Shown piece after piece: positions 1 through 7,168 of a stretch of 15,545 bases of DNA (positions are counted from its first letter, which is position 1; each line of letters opens with the position of its first letter). A program made the translations under genes and the position numbers. The notes under the pieces were generated by a model that did no database searches, was not told the DNA's origin, and saw only the letters and a program-made list of their open reading frames with translations. Source of the stretch: Thermoplasmata archaeon (GTDB lineage: Archaea > Thermoplasmatota > E2 > UBA202 > DSCA01); NCBI GenBank assembly GCA_021159125.1, contig JAGGSL010000143.1, positions 1 to 15,545 on the forward strand. Direction: 5' to 3'.

Positions 1-860
1 GCCTTCTTCCCGCCGTTTTCCAGAAATCTTATTGCAGCAAGAATTTTCGGGCCCATTGAGCCCGGAGGGAACTGCCCCTGGCGGTAATATTCTTCCACTT
101 CCTTCAAACTGACTTTTCCCAGCTTCTTCTGGTTCTCTGAGCCGTAGTTGATATAGACAGCGTCAACATCAGTAAGGATAAGCAAAACATCTGCACCTAT
201 CTCTGTTGCAAGGCGTTCTGATGCCAGATCCTTGTCTATAACTGCTTTCCTCCCCTCAATTGAACCTTTTTCGCTCCTTACAACCGGAATGCCGCCTCCG
301 CCTGCCGCGATTACGATAACTCCGCTGTCAATCAATTTTTTTATTGCCTCTGCCTCCACGATTGATATTGGATCAGGAGACGGAACGACAATGCGCCAGC
401 CCCCTCTCTGCTGCGTCAGTATATACCCTTCCTTCAACCTCAGTAATGCCTCGTCATATCTGTAAACCGGGCCAACTGGCTTGGTTGGATTTTCAAATGC
501 AGGGTCATTTTCGTCAACAAGAACCTGGGTTATGACGGATGCAACGCTTTTTTTTGTGTTGCTGGATGCGAGCGAGTTCAGCATGCACTGCTGTATCATG
601 TACCCGATCTGTCCCTGTGATTGAGCAACGCAGACATCGAGAGGCATCGGGGGAACAGCGCCCTTTGCGACATCCTGCTGGAGCAAAATCGAGCCGACCT
701 GGGGCCCGTTTCCGTGAGTGATGACAACATCCCATCCTTCATTTATCATCCTGACAATGTCCCGGACGGATTTCATTGTTGTTTCGAACTGTTCCTCGCT
801 CGTGCCTTTCTGGCCCCGCTTTATGAGAGCATTTCCGCCAAGTGCAATGACAACTTTCAT
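1..860 (-). CDS. arcC: Carbamate kinase (C-terminus beyond window edge)
   Basis: Carbamate kinase of the amino acid kinase fold, which reversibly transfers phosphate between carbamoyl phosphate and ADP. It makes ATP at the end of arginine/citrulline or purine breakdown, or supplies carbamoyl phosphate. Translating the minus strand from the ATG at 860 gives 286 open residues. N-terminal VIALGGNAL lies near residues 4-12, HGNGPQVG at 49-56, MPLDVCVAQSQGQIGY at 72-87, NPTKPVGP at 124-131, GGGGIPVV at 187-194, IDKDLASE at 208-215 and the late PGSMGPKI motif at 266-273. Family members are about 310 residues, so roughly 20-25 C-terminal residues lie before base 1. GGGAG sits 11 bases upstream of the ATG. 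It is transcribed divergently from the cis-prenyltransferase gene. Neighbouring arginine deiminase or ornithine carbamoyltransferase genes are not visible, so the direction of use is unknown. Confidence 0.95.
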   Translation of the reverse strand, partial: MKVVIALGGNALIKRGQKGTSEEQFETTMKSVRDIVRMINEGWDVVITHGNGPQVGSILLQQDVAKGAVPPMPLDVCVAQSQGQIGYMIQQCMLNSLASSNTKKSVASVITQVLVDENDPAFENPTKPVGPVYRYDEALLRLKEGYILTQQRGGWRIVVPSPDPISIVEAEAIKKLIDSGVIVIAAGGGGIPVVRSEKGSIEGRKAVIDKDLASERLATEIGADVLLILTDVDAVYINYGSENQKKLGKVSLKEVEEYYRQGQFPPGSMGPKILAAIRFLENGGKK

Positions 861-930
861 AATGGTAAACACTCCCTATATTTAAATTATCAGCAACTAT
901 TTATAACGCTGTATTTTATTGAGGGCTGTA
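861..930. promoter_or_regulatory. Divergent promoter region, carbamate kinase / cis-prenyltransferase
   Basis: This 70-base AT-rich gap separates two divergent genes. A TATA-like tract (atatttaaattat, about 878-890) can be read on both strands. On the plus strand it would place the transcription start near 905-912, just ahead of the GAGGG at 921-925 and the ATG at 931. On the minus strand it would start the carbamate kinase mRNA near 858-862, at or next to its ATG. Promoter calls are by eye. Confidence 0.45.
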
Positions 931-1803
931 ATGAAGAAAAGCTATGTAAGGCGGAAGGTCAGCGAGCTCGAGGACAGGGCTATTGAGACAAAATTTGCGA
1001 GAAGCGTGATGCGTGAACTAAAACACAACAAGCTTTTCCAGCTGATCCAATCCGAGATGGAGCGAATAAAGGCAAAAAAGATGATGGAGGAAATAAAGCA
1101 GCATGAAGTCCCGCGTCATCTTGCAATCATAATGGACGGAAACCGCAGATATGCACTCTATGAAGGAATGGATGTTCAGCAGGGGCATAAGATAGGGGGT
1201 AACAAACTCGAGGAGGTGGTGGGATGGTGCCATGAAGTGGGCATTGAAGGGCTTACCGTTTTTGCATTCTCCACAGACAACTTCAAAAGGCCAAAGGAGG
1301 AGGTTGACCATCTCATGGATTTATTCGAAAAAGATTTGAATAAGCTGGCGGAGGACAAGCGCATCCATGAGGACGAAGTCAGGATAAGAGTCATAGGCCA
1401 GATTGAAAAACTTCCCGAAAGGGTTGCAAAGGCAGCCAGGAAAGTTATGGAAGCAACAGAACATTATAAAAAGCATTATTTCAACATAGCCATAGGATAC
1501 GGCGGGAGGGAGGAAATCGTGGAGGCGGTGAAAAAAATAGCGCAGGCAGTTAAAGAAGGCAAGATAAAGCTGGAGGATATCAAAAAAGATACGATTTCCT
1601 CGTATCTCTACACCTCTGATTCGCCTGATCCAGATCTGATACTCCGTACCTCCGGGGAGGAAAGAATATCAAACTTCCTGCTCTGGCAGCTCGCATATTC
1701 CGAACTTTATTTCACAGATATCTACTGGCCTGCTTTGAAAAAGACAGATTTCCTTGAAGTCATACGTTCGTACCAGAGGAGGCAGAGGAGATATGGGAAG
1801 TAA
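931..1803 (+). CDS. uppS: cis-Polyprenyl diphosphate synthase (archaeal UppS-type)
   Basis: Cis-prenyltransferase that extends an allylic diphosphate (geranylgeranyl diphosphate in characterised archaeal enzymes) with isopentenyl diphosphate, making the polyprenyl carrier for glycan assembly at the membrane. The signature HLAIIMDGNRRYA lies near residues 63-75 with catalytic Asp69. Further motifs are FAFSTDNFKRP (about 112-122) and the C-terminal RTSGEERISNF with LLWQLAYSELYF (about 239-261). The ATG at 931 is preferred over an in-frame TTG at 919 because GAGGG sits 5 bases before it; this gives 290 residues. About 60 residues precede the first conserved motif, a basic, helix-prone extension much longer than in bacterial enzymes. 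The stop codon overlaps the start of the DUF131 gene by 11 bases, so the two are probably co-translated. Chain length and precise substrate cannot be read from the sequence. Confidence 0.94.
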   Translation: MKKSYVRRKVSELEDRAIETKFARSVMRELKHNKLFQLIQSEMERIKAKKMMEEIKQHEVPRHLAIIMDGNRRYALYEGMDVQQGHKIGGNKLEEVVGWCHEVGIEGLTVFAFSTDNFKRPKEEVDHLMDLFEKDLNKLAEDKRIHEDEVRIRVIGQIEKLPERVAKAARKVMEATEHYKKHYFNIAIGYGGREEIVEAVKKIAQAVKEGKIKLEDIKKDTISSYLYTSDSPDPDLILRTSGEERISNFLLWQLAYSELYFTDIYWPALKKTDFLEVIRSYQRRQRRYGK

Positions 1804-2176
1804 GACAGCCGCAATTTTGTTTGCATTGGGCGTTATATGCATTGCCGCAGGGATTGCACTCGGGGAAGGAAAAGCGGGCATTTTCATCATATTCCCCTTC
1901 ATTTACGGCAACGGCTTGCTCATGATGCTCGGAATAATTTTGATTTTCATTTCATTTCCTCTTTTCATGTTCTCCCGATTCAGATTTGAAGAGGAAATTT
2001 TTAGTGGAGAAGAAGCTATGGCTCTAGAGGAGATAAAAACGGAAAAGCATGCAGGCGGTTTGATACTCATAGGGCCCATTCCCATCATCATCTCATCTGA
2101 CTGGAAAACCGCTCTGATTTTAATGGGTGTCGGAGTTGCATTCATGATTCTGTTCATCATCATTTTTTTACAATGA
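1793..2176 (+). CDS. DUF131 family archaeal membrane protein
   Basis: Small integral membrane protein of 127 residues matching the archaeal DUF131 family, whose function is unknown. The recognisable segment is HAGGLILIGPIPIII near residues 86-100, the hallmark Gly-Pro-Ile-Pro stretch. Hydrophobic segments lie at about 5-23, 37-60 and 105-127, with an acidic loop (FEEEIFSGEEAMALEE) at 65-80 that is probably cytosolic. The ATG at 1793 follows GAGGAG with a short spacer and overlaps the end of the cis-prenyltransferase. An in-frame TTG start at 1754 would add 13 residues lying wholly inside the upstream gene and is less likely. Translational coupling suggests a role linked to lipid carriers or the membrane, but that is inference from position only. 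The 3' end overlaps the convergent methyltransferase by 17 bases. Confidence 0.85.
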   Translation: MGSKTAAILFALGVICIAAGIALGEGKAGIFIIFPFIYGNGLLMMLGIILIFISFPLFMFSRFRFEEEIFSGEEAMALEEIKTEKHAGGLILIGPIPIIISSDWKTALILMGVGVAFMILFIIIFLQ

Positions 2177-2810
2177 TGAAGTGGTTGTCGGCATGCTTCT
2201 TCGATGCTTTTTTCACGCTCCACGCCTTTTTTATTTTCAGCCCCGCCTTTTTTGCGTCTTCCTTCAACTCATGCATGCTGTAAAGATGGTAGAAGCGCAT
2301 AACCTCCGCCCCCCTCCTCCAGGGCACATATACATCCCCGAAATTTTTTATTTTGAGCGCAAGCAATTTTTTTAAAAAGTGCATCCTCCATCTATCCTGC
2401 CATCTCGACCAGACTGAAATCATGGCTTCTCCGTCTTCTTTCAAAACGCGCCTTAACTCCTTCAGCGCCATTATCCTTTTCTCCCTGCCGCTTATGTTGT
2501 GCAGTCCTGCAATAAAGATGGCAAAATCAAACACCCCGGATTTAAAAGGCAGAGCAGAAGCATTTCCGACAACAAAAGAAACTTTCTTTCCCGCTTTTTC
2601 TGCATTTTTACGGGCAATTTTTACCATCTCCGGGGATAAATCCAGACCGAACACTTCAACGTCTTCGCCCATTGAAATCAAATGCCTGCCGTTTCCGCAT
2701 GCAATGTCAATCGCTCTGCCCTCCCTTCCCTTGACGAAGGAGAGGCATTCCCCCCACGGCTTTTTGCGGGTTTCATCAAAACTTTTTGCAATTGCATTCC
2801 ATTCGTGCAC
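2160..2810 (-). CDS. Trm9-like class I SAM-dependent methyltransferase
   Basis: Class I methyltransferase of 216 residues resembling the Trm9/ALKBH8 group, which methylates carboxymethyl groups on wobble uridine of tRNA. The N-terminal pattern WNAIAKSFDETRKKPW (4-19) resembles the Trm9 opening. SAM motif I is AIDIACGNGRHL at 33-44, the acidic end of beta-2 is FGLDLSPEM (54-62), and motif III/IV is ALPFKSGVFDFAIFIAGLHN (86-105). C-terminal VPWRRG (162-167), MRFYHLYSMHEL (171-182) and the terminal HFIIVKK also match the family. It starts at a GTG; the nearby ATG is out of frame. It lies 28 bases after the ABC permease stop and is probably the third gene of that operon. In yeast and Haloferax, Trm9-type enzymes need the small activator Trm112, which I do not see here. 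A different small-molecule methyltransferase remains possible. Confidence 0.78.
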   Translation of the reverse strand: MHEWNAIAKSFDETRKKPWGECLSFVKGREGRAIDIACGNGRHLISMGEDVEVFGLDLSPEMVKIARKNAEKAGKKVSFVVGNASALPFKSGVFDFAIFIAGLHNISGREKRIMALKELRRVLKEDGEAMISVWSRWQDRWRMHFLKKLLALKIKNFGDVYVPWRRGAEVMRFYHLYSMHELKEDAKKAGLKIKKAWSVKKASKKHADNHFIIVKK

Positions 2811-2838
2811 ATTAATGAAGTGCCTGCTGCATAAAAGG

Positions 2839-4098
2839 TTAGCGCTCTTTCCTGAAGAGATGGATGGTTGTTCCTGTGAGCAGCTTGTCTGTTTTGAAAA
2901 TCCATACCGCTATTGCAATCATTGCAAAGGAGAATACTGCAGCATATGCAATGCCTGAAATGACAAGCATGTAATCTCCGAAAAGCAAGGCGCGGACCGC
3001 CATCATGGGGTGGGAGAAGGGTATTGCAAACAGAACGACTTTGAGGGAAAGGGGCAAGGTCGAGAAATCCTTGAACATGATCAGGAACATCGGTATCAAT
3101 GCAAGTATGGAAACAGGGACAGTGAGTGTCTGCGCGCTTTTGTAATTCTTTGCAAAAGTGCCGAGAACCATGCACATGGAAAGGGCAGCTGTCAGTGCAA
3201 GGAAAAGGGATATGCCGACAAGCACATAATCCCACACATTCAGTGTCAGCCCGTAGTCAGCCAGATTTATATTTCCAGAAACTTCGAATGATGAAAGGTA
3301 ATACCTAAAGCCAATCATGTAAATGACCGCCATGAGCAAGCCGACTATTGCGCTGCCTGCTATCTTTCCCGCGACAATCGAAGAGCGCTTTACAGGTAAT
3401 GTAAGGAGAGTTTCCAGTGTTTTATTCTCCTTTTCCATTCCCATCGAGGAAATCACCATGCCTCCTGCCATCATGATTATTATCATGATTATTATCGGCA
3501 CTGCTGTTGATTGAGAGGAGAGAATTGCGCTTATTGTGCCCGGGGATATGCCGTTCATTTCCTTTCCCTTGAATATTGTTGTTTCATTCCTTGTTGTCGG
3601 CGATAAAGCAAAAGTTGCGTTTATATTTCCTTTTTCAATGAGCTCTTCTGAAATTTTTGTATTAAGCTCATGCAAAATGCTTTCCACGACTCCGGAGGAG
3701 ATGGAATCCATTATTCCCGCCCCTTTCATTATCCAGTATATTTCTATCTCTCCTGATTGGTTGTTTGCTATGTTGATGCTGAAATTGGATGGAATTATGA
3801 TGAGTGCAGTTCCTCCCTTTTCTTTAACTGCATTTACTCCTTCCTCAATATTTTCTGATGTGCTGTTGTAAACGACCTTTGCCATGCTATATACCGTTTC
3901 ATTCACGATGCTTGAGAATTGCCCTCTGTCCTCGTTTATGACTCCGATGGAAGGCGGTTTCTTTGTTTCCTCGGTTGCCCCGCCTATCATGTTTCCCATA
4001 CTCCCGAAGATGAGAGCCATTACGATTATCGGAACGAAGGTTGCAGGAGTGAGCAGCTCTTTCACCTCTTTCCTTATTATGTTGAGCAGATGATTCAT
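2839..4098 (-). CDS. ABC-2 type (NatB-like) transporter permease
   Basis: Membrane subunit of an ABC exporter, 419 residues. One membrane segment (about 20-38) is followed by a large extracytoplasmic region (about 40-195) with several Asn-X-Ser/Thr sites. Further hydrophobic segments then lie near 199-218, 246-266, 290-312, 326-343, 355-375 and 378-402. The cytoplasmic motif MEKENKTLETLLTLPVKRSS (221-240) after the second segment is typical of NatB-like ABC2_membrane_3 permeases. The ATG at 4098 overlaps the ATPase stop in an ATGA arrangement, with GAGGTGA 7 bases upstream, so the two subunits are translationally coupled. NatAB exports Na+, but this superfamily also moves drugs, lipids and peptides, so the substrate is not assigned. 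The probable partner is the ATPase at 4095-4811, working as a homodimer of each subunit. Confidence 0.9.
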   Translation of the reverse strand: MNHLLNIIRKEVKELLTPATFVPIIVMALIFGSMGNMIGGATEETKKPPSIGVINEDRGQFSSIVNETVYSMAKVVYNSTSENIEEGVNAVKEKGGTALIIIPSNFSINIANNQSGEIEIYWIMKGAGIMDSISSGVVESILHELNTKISEELIEKGNINATFALSPTTRNETTIFKGKEMNGISPGTISAILSSQSTAVPIIIMIIIMMAGGMVISSMGMEKENKTLETLLTLPVKRSSIVAGKIAGSAIVGLLMAVIYMIGFRYYLSSFEVSGNINLADYGLTLNVWDYVLVGISLFLALTAALSMCMVLGTFAKNYKSAQTLTVPVSILALIPMFLIMFKDFSTLPLSLKVVLFAIPFSHPMMAVRALLFGDYMLVISGIAYAAVFSFAMIAIAVWIFKTDKLLTGTTIHLFRKER

Positions 4099-4811
4099 TT
4101 TATCACCTCAACAAACACATCCTCTATATTTGCTGCATTGTATCTGGTCTTGAGCTCTGAAGGAGTTCCCTCCTCCACCACTTTTCCTTTATCCATCAGT
4201 GCTATCCTCCTGCAGAGAAACTCAACTTCGAGCATGTTGTGCGAAGAAAGCAGTACGGTCGTTCCATTTTTGACGGTGTTCTGCACAATCTTTCTTATCT
4301 CCTGTGCATTTATCACATCCAGGCCGGAGGTCGGTTCATCAAGTATGGCAAGTTTTGGCTCTATCATCAGGGCTCTTGCAACAAGAAGGCGGCGGGTCAT
4401 GCCCTTGCTGTAGTTTTCCACCTTGTCATCCATTCTTTTTCCCAGATTTGCTATCTTAACCCCCCTCTCAACAATATCCTCAATTTCCTTCCCTTCCCCG
4501 AAAAACCTTGCAATGAAGTAAAGATATTCTATGCCTGTAAGATTTTTGTATGCCCCTGCATCTTCCGGCAGGTAGCTTATGAGCTTTCTGACTTTATCCG
4601 CCTCTTTGGCCACATTATGCCCGAAAACTCTAACTTCTCCGCTGGTTATGCGTAAGAGGGTAGAAATTATGCGAAGCACTGTTGTCTTCCCAGCTCCGTT
4701 GGGCCCTATGAGCCCGAATATCTCTCCGTCATCAACAGAAAAAGAAATGTTGTTGACTGCTCTCACTTTCCCATAGTCCCTCACCAGGTTGTGAACCTCA
4801 ACGGCGGGCAT
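4095..4811 (-). CDS. ABC transporter ATP-binding protein (NatA/DrrA-like)
   Basis: ATPase subunit of the ABC exporter, 238 residues from the ATG at 4811. Walker A is GPNGAGKTT at 36-44. The Q-loop position reads YLPEDAGAY (80-88), with Glu instead of Gln, which is common in NatA/DrrA-like proteins. The signature motif is NYSKGMTRRL (133-142) rather than LSGGQ. Walker B is LAILDEP (154-160) followed by the D-loop TSGLD, and the switch His is at 191 in SSHNM. A longer reading from 4868 adds 19 residues, but these run through the 14-base palindrome and promoter, so I reject it. The stop overlaps the permease start. A TATA-like box at 4871-4880 and a palindrome at 4844-4857 precede the gene, which fits regulation at the transcription start. 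Confidence 0.93.
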   Translation of the reverse strand: MPAVEVHNLVRDYGKVRAVNNISFSVDDGEIFGLIGPNGAGKTTVLRIISTLLRITSGEVRVFGHNVAKEADKVRKLISYLPEDAGAYKNLTGIEYLYFIARFFGEGKEIEDIVERGVKIANLGKRMDDKVENYSKGMTRRLLVARALMIEPKLAILDEPTSGLDVINAQEIRKIVQNTVKNGTTVLLSSHNMLEVEFLCRRIALMDKGKVVEEGTPSELKTRYNAANIEDVFVEVIK

Positions 4812-4843
4812 AGTTTTAGATGGGCATACTGTATTTGAAGTTA

Positions 4844-4880
4844 ACTGAAATTTCAGTCGAAAAAGCAATGTATTTAAATA
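4844..4880. promoter_or_regulatory. Divergent promoter with two perfect palindromes (possible operator)
   Basis: ACTGAAATTTCAGT at 4844-4857 is a perfect 14-base palindrome. TATTTAAATA at 4871-4880 is a perfect 10-base palindrome and an archaeal TATA-like box readable in both directions. On the minus strand, a start 24-27 bases downstream of the TATA centre falls at about 4848-4852, inside the 14-base palindrome. That is a classic position for repressor binding. On the plus strand the start would be near 4901, just before GGGAG and the ATG at 4911. TATA and operator roles are inferred. Confidence 0.5.
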
Positions 4881-4910
4881 AACCTAATTTATTAATAAAT
4901 GGGAGAAAAA

Positions 4911-5315
4911 ATGAAAAAACTGGTTGCTATTGCATTGATTCTGCCCATGGTGATTGGGGGCATGTTCTCAGGCATTGCAGCAGGCGAAACTCTGCAAAAT
5001 GTGGATATAGGATTTGAGAACGGGTACGGCATAAGAATAGGCGTTCTGAACGGCAATGACTATCCAATATACGATATTCACCTTAAAACAATCTTTATAA
5101 CAGGACTTGTATTTGGCGGAAGCAGCGGCATTACAAATCTCAAGGAAATAGAGGCCGGAAAATACGGATACCTGGTGACACCGATATTTGGGATTGGCAC
5201 AATACTGGTATCGGCAGTAGTATCTTATGAAGACCAGGGAGAATATGTTGAGAGGCAGATAAATGCAAATCTGTTTGTCATAGGAACAATGGTGATAGGC
5301 GTTGATGAGTGGTAA
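4911..5315 (+). CDS. Small predicted exported protein, possible single beta-sandwich domain
   Basis: Protein of 134 residues that I do not recognise as a named family. It starts with a clear Sec-type signal (MKKLVAIALILPMVIGGMFS...), with likely cleavage near residues 22-27; there is no Cys, so it is not a lipoprotein. The mature part alternates hydrophobic strands and turns (GIRIGVLNGNDYPIYDIHLK, then GLVFGG, EIEAGKYGYLVTPIFGIGTI). This resembles the CARDB-like beta-sandwich repeats (intra-repeat pattern: variable N-G-D, glycine-rich strand, then a GxG strand) seen singly or in tandem in archaeal surface proteins. The ATG at 4911 has GGGAG at 4901-4904; an in-frame ATG at 4899 would place that site inside the gene. 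It is divergent from the ABC exporter genes across about 100 bases, so joint regulation is plausible. Function unknown. Confidence 0.75.
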   Translation: MKKLVAIALILPMVIGGMFSGIAAGETLQNVDIGFENGYGIRIGVLNGNDYPIYDIHLKTIFITGLVFGGSSGITNLKEIEAGKYGYLVTPIFGIGTILVSAVVSYEDQGEYVERQINANLFVIGTMVIGVDEW

Positions 5316-5452
5316 AATCACCGCCATCTGGCAGAATCTGAGAAATTGGTTATTTCGTAATATTCATTAATACAGGGTAATTGAACAGTTCCCCAAAAAT
5401 TATTTAGTTCATCATCCAAACATTTATACATCATTCATTCTTTCACCCAACT
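5316..5452 (+). promoter_or_regulatory. Upstream region of pckA with TATA-like box; probable leaderless start
   Basis: This 137-base AT-rich gap contains no open frame of note. A TATA-like element (catttataca, 5421-5430) is centred about 26 bases before the ATG at 5453, the standard archaeal TATA-to-start distance. Transcription would therefore begin at or beside the start codon. There is no Shine-Dalgarno-like GGAGG between them (the sequence is a C/T-rich tcattcattctttcaccc). I see no clear regulator site in the upstream part. Confidence 0.5.
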
Positions 5453-7126
5453 ATGCTTCACATGCCTGTGGGAAAGGCGAGCATTGAAGAATTCAGGGAA
5501 ATACTTGATAGCATTTTAAATAAGCATGAGAATGTTAAGGATAATATTTCAAGAAGAGAGATGATAGAGGAGGCAGTTGCCAATAAAGAAGCTCTTATTT
5601 CAAAAAATGGAGCGCTTGCAACCTGGACGCCCCCTGAATCCACAGGAAGAAGTCCGAAAGATACTGTCATTGTCCGCCGTCCCGAAAGCGAGGGCAACAT
5701 CGACTGGGATTCGCCCAACAATATCCCCATCGAACCTGAAACATTTGAAATGGTTCTCTATGATGCGCTCAAAACCCTTGAAAGTAAAGAAAAAATATAC
5801 GTAACCGACAGGGTGATAGGTGCAGATCCCTCCTGGGCTTTGCCGACCAGAACTGTGACAGATCATGCGCTCACGGCGCTTTTCACTGACAATATGTTCC
5901 GTGATGTTCCGGAGGATATACAAAAAAGCGTTTTTTACAATGATGAATTCACTCTTTTGGTACTCCCATACGACAAACTGGACAGGGAAAGATATGAGAG
6001 CCGCCTGAGAAAACTAAAGGATGGCAGGACTTCAAACATGATTGTTGCAATGGATTTTGATAATAAAATAGGCGTTGTTTATGGCTCTGCATATCAGGGT
6101 TCTGTAAAAAAATTAATGTTCACTGTCATGAATTATTTACTCCCCGAAAAAGGCATACTTCCTTTGCACTGTTCTGCAAATGACGGGGAGGGTGGCTCTG
6201 CCCTTCTTCTCGGGCTTTCCGGCACCGGAAAGACAACTCTTTCTGCAGACCCCCACCGCGCTCTGCTCGGCGATGATGAGCATGGCTGGAGTGATGAGGG
6301 CATAGCAAATTTTGAGAACGGATGCTATGCAAAGATGATAAATATAAAGAAAGAAAAGGAGCCGGAGATATACGATGCAGTCATGCACAGGGACGACTGG
6401 AGAAAACATGGGGCAATAGTGGAAAATGCCATGATGTACCCCAACGGCAAATTTGATTTTTCGGACAGCCGGCTGACGCAGAATTCAAGGGCTTCGTATC
6501 CTCTCACTTATCTCACAAATGTTAAGCCATCTTCAAGGGCTGGTCATCCGAAAACCATTTTGTTTCTTACAGCAGATGCAAACGGCGTCATCCCGCCTGT
6601 TGCGAAACTTAACCAAAATCAGGCAATGCTCTGGTTTTTGATGGGATATACAAGCAAACTTGCAGGCACCGAAACAGGAATAGATGAACCTGTCTCCGTT
6701 TTCTCTCGCTTTTTCGGTGAGCCTTTCATGCCCCGCAATCCCGATGTCTATGCAACAATGCTCGGAGAAAAAATGAAGAAGCACAGAACTAACGTTTATC
6801 TCATCAATACAGGATGGACAGGAGGTCCTTATGGCGTTGGAGAGCGCATAGACATCGACTATACAAGGGCGATGGTGGATGCTGCATTGACCGGAAAACT
6901 GGAAAAAGTTTCATACAGGAGACATCCTTTCTTCAAGGTAATGGTGCCCGAGGAATGCCCCGGCGTGCCAAGCAATTTGCTCTGGCCCCGGAACACATGG
7001 AAGGACAAAGAAAAATATGACGAGAGGGCAAAAAAAGTGGCAGACGATTTCAGAAGGCATTTTGAGAAAGCATATGGCAACAAAAACATTGACGAGGAAA
7101 TTGCGAGAGAATGCCCCGGTGTATAG
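5453..7126 (+). CDS. pckA: Phosphoenolpyruvate carboxykinase (ATP)
   Basis: ATP-type PEP carboxykinase, 557 residues, converting oxaloacetate and ATP to PEP, CO2 and ADP at the entry to gluconeogenesis; cytosolic. The order of motifs matches the bacterial/plant ATP family. They are VGADPSW-type VIGADPSWALPTR (121-133), AYQGSVKK (213-220), LPLHCSAN (236-243), the P-loop GLSGTGKTT (254-262), kinase-2 LLGDDEHGW (271-279), the metal/substrate region ENGCYAKMI (288-296), ENAMMY (324-329), and LINTGWTGGPYGVGERI (450-466). GTP-type PEPCK has a different sequence. The ATG at 5453 fits a leaderless transcript; an ATG three codons later is the alternative. It is convergent with the FBP aldolase/phosphatase gene 40 bases away. 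ATP-type enzymes are uncommon in archaea, many of which use the GTP type or PEP synthase, so ancient acquisition from bacteria is possible but untested. Confidence 0.97.
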   Translation: MLHMPVGKASIEEFREILDSILNKHENVKDNISRREMIEEAVANKEALISKNGALATWTPPESTGRSPKDTVIVRRPESEGNIDWDSPNNIPIEPETFEMVLYDALKTLESKEKIYVTDRVIGADPSWALPTRTVTDHALTALFTDNMFRDVPEDIQKSVFYNDEFTLLVLPYDKLDRERYESRLRKLKDGRTSNMIVAMDFDNKIGVVYGSAYQGSVKKLMFTVMNYLLPEKGILPLHCSANDGEGGSALLLGLSGTGKTTLSADPHRALLGDDEHGWSDEGIANFENGCYAKMINIKKEKEPEIYDAVMHRDDWRKHGAIVENAMMYPNGKFDFSDSRLTQNSRASYPLTYLTNVKPSSRAGHPKTILFLTADANGVIPPVAKLNQNQAMLWFLMGYTSKLAGTETGIDEPVSVFSRFFGEPFMPRNPDVYATMLGEKMKKHRTNVYLINTGWTGGPYGVGERIDIDYTRAMVDAALTGKLEKVSYRRHPFFKVMVPEECPGVPSNLLWPRNTWKDKEKYDERAKKVADDFRRHFEKAYGNKNIDEEIARECPGV

Positions 7127-7141
7127 CCATCAAAAAGAGAG

Positions 7142-7168
7142 AAGCAGGGGTGAGGAAAGACTCTGCTT
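7142..7168. terminator. Weak hairpin between convergent gluconeogenesis genes
   Basis: AAGCAGGG at 7142-7149 can pair with CTCTGCTT at 7161-7168 (8 pairs including one G-U, 11-base loop). It lies in the 40-base gap between pckA and the convergent FBP aldolase/phosphatase gene and runs into that gene's stop codon. There is no strong T-run on either side. A termination or 3'-end role is a guess. Confidence 0.2.

Noticed and set aside
621..986. 121-codon plus-strand open frame running into the cis-prenyltransferase region
   Set aside because: It is antisense to carbamate kinase and crosses the divergent promoter; the real genes on both sides explain the DNA.
2353..2958. 201-codon open frame on the plus strand
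   Set aside because: It lies opposite the methyltransferase and permease genes, shows no family motif and gives a Cys/Ser/Phe-rich translation typical of an antisense shadow.
2678..3235. 185-codon open frame on the minus strand
   Set aside because: It is a shifted frame of the permease and methyltransferase genes and is rich in Cys and His with no motif. The in-frame products on the same strand are convincing.
3471..3496. 12-base tandem repeat (atgattattatc, two copies)
   Set aside because: It encodes the Ile/Met-rich membrane segment of the permease; codon bias in a hydrophobic helix explains it.
4812..4868. 19-residue N-terminal extension of the ABC ATPase
   Set aside because: It would translate the promoter and the 14-base palindrome, and the ABC domain begins normally just after the ATG at 4811.
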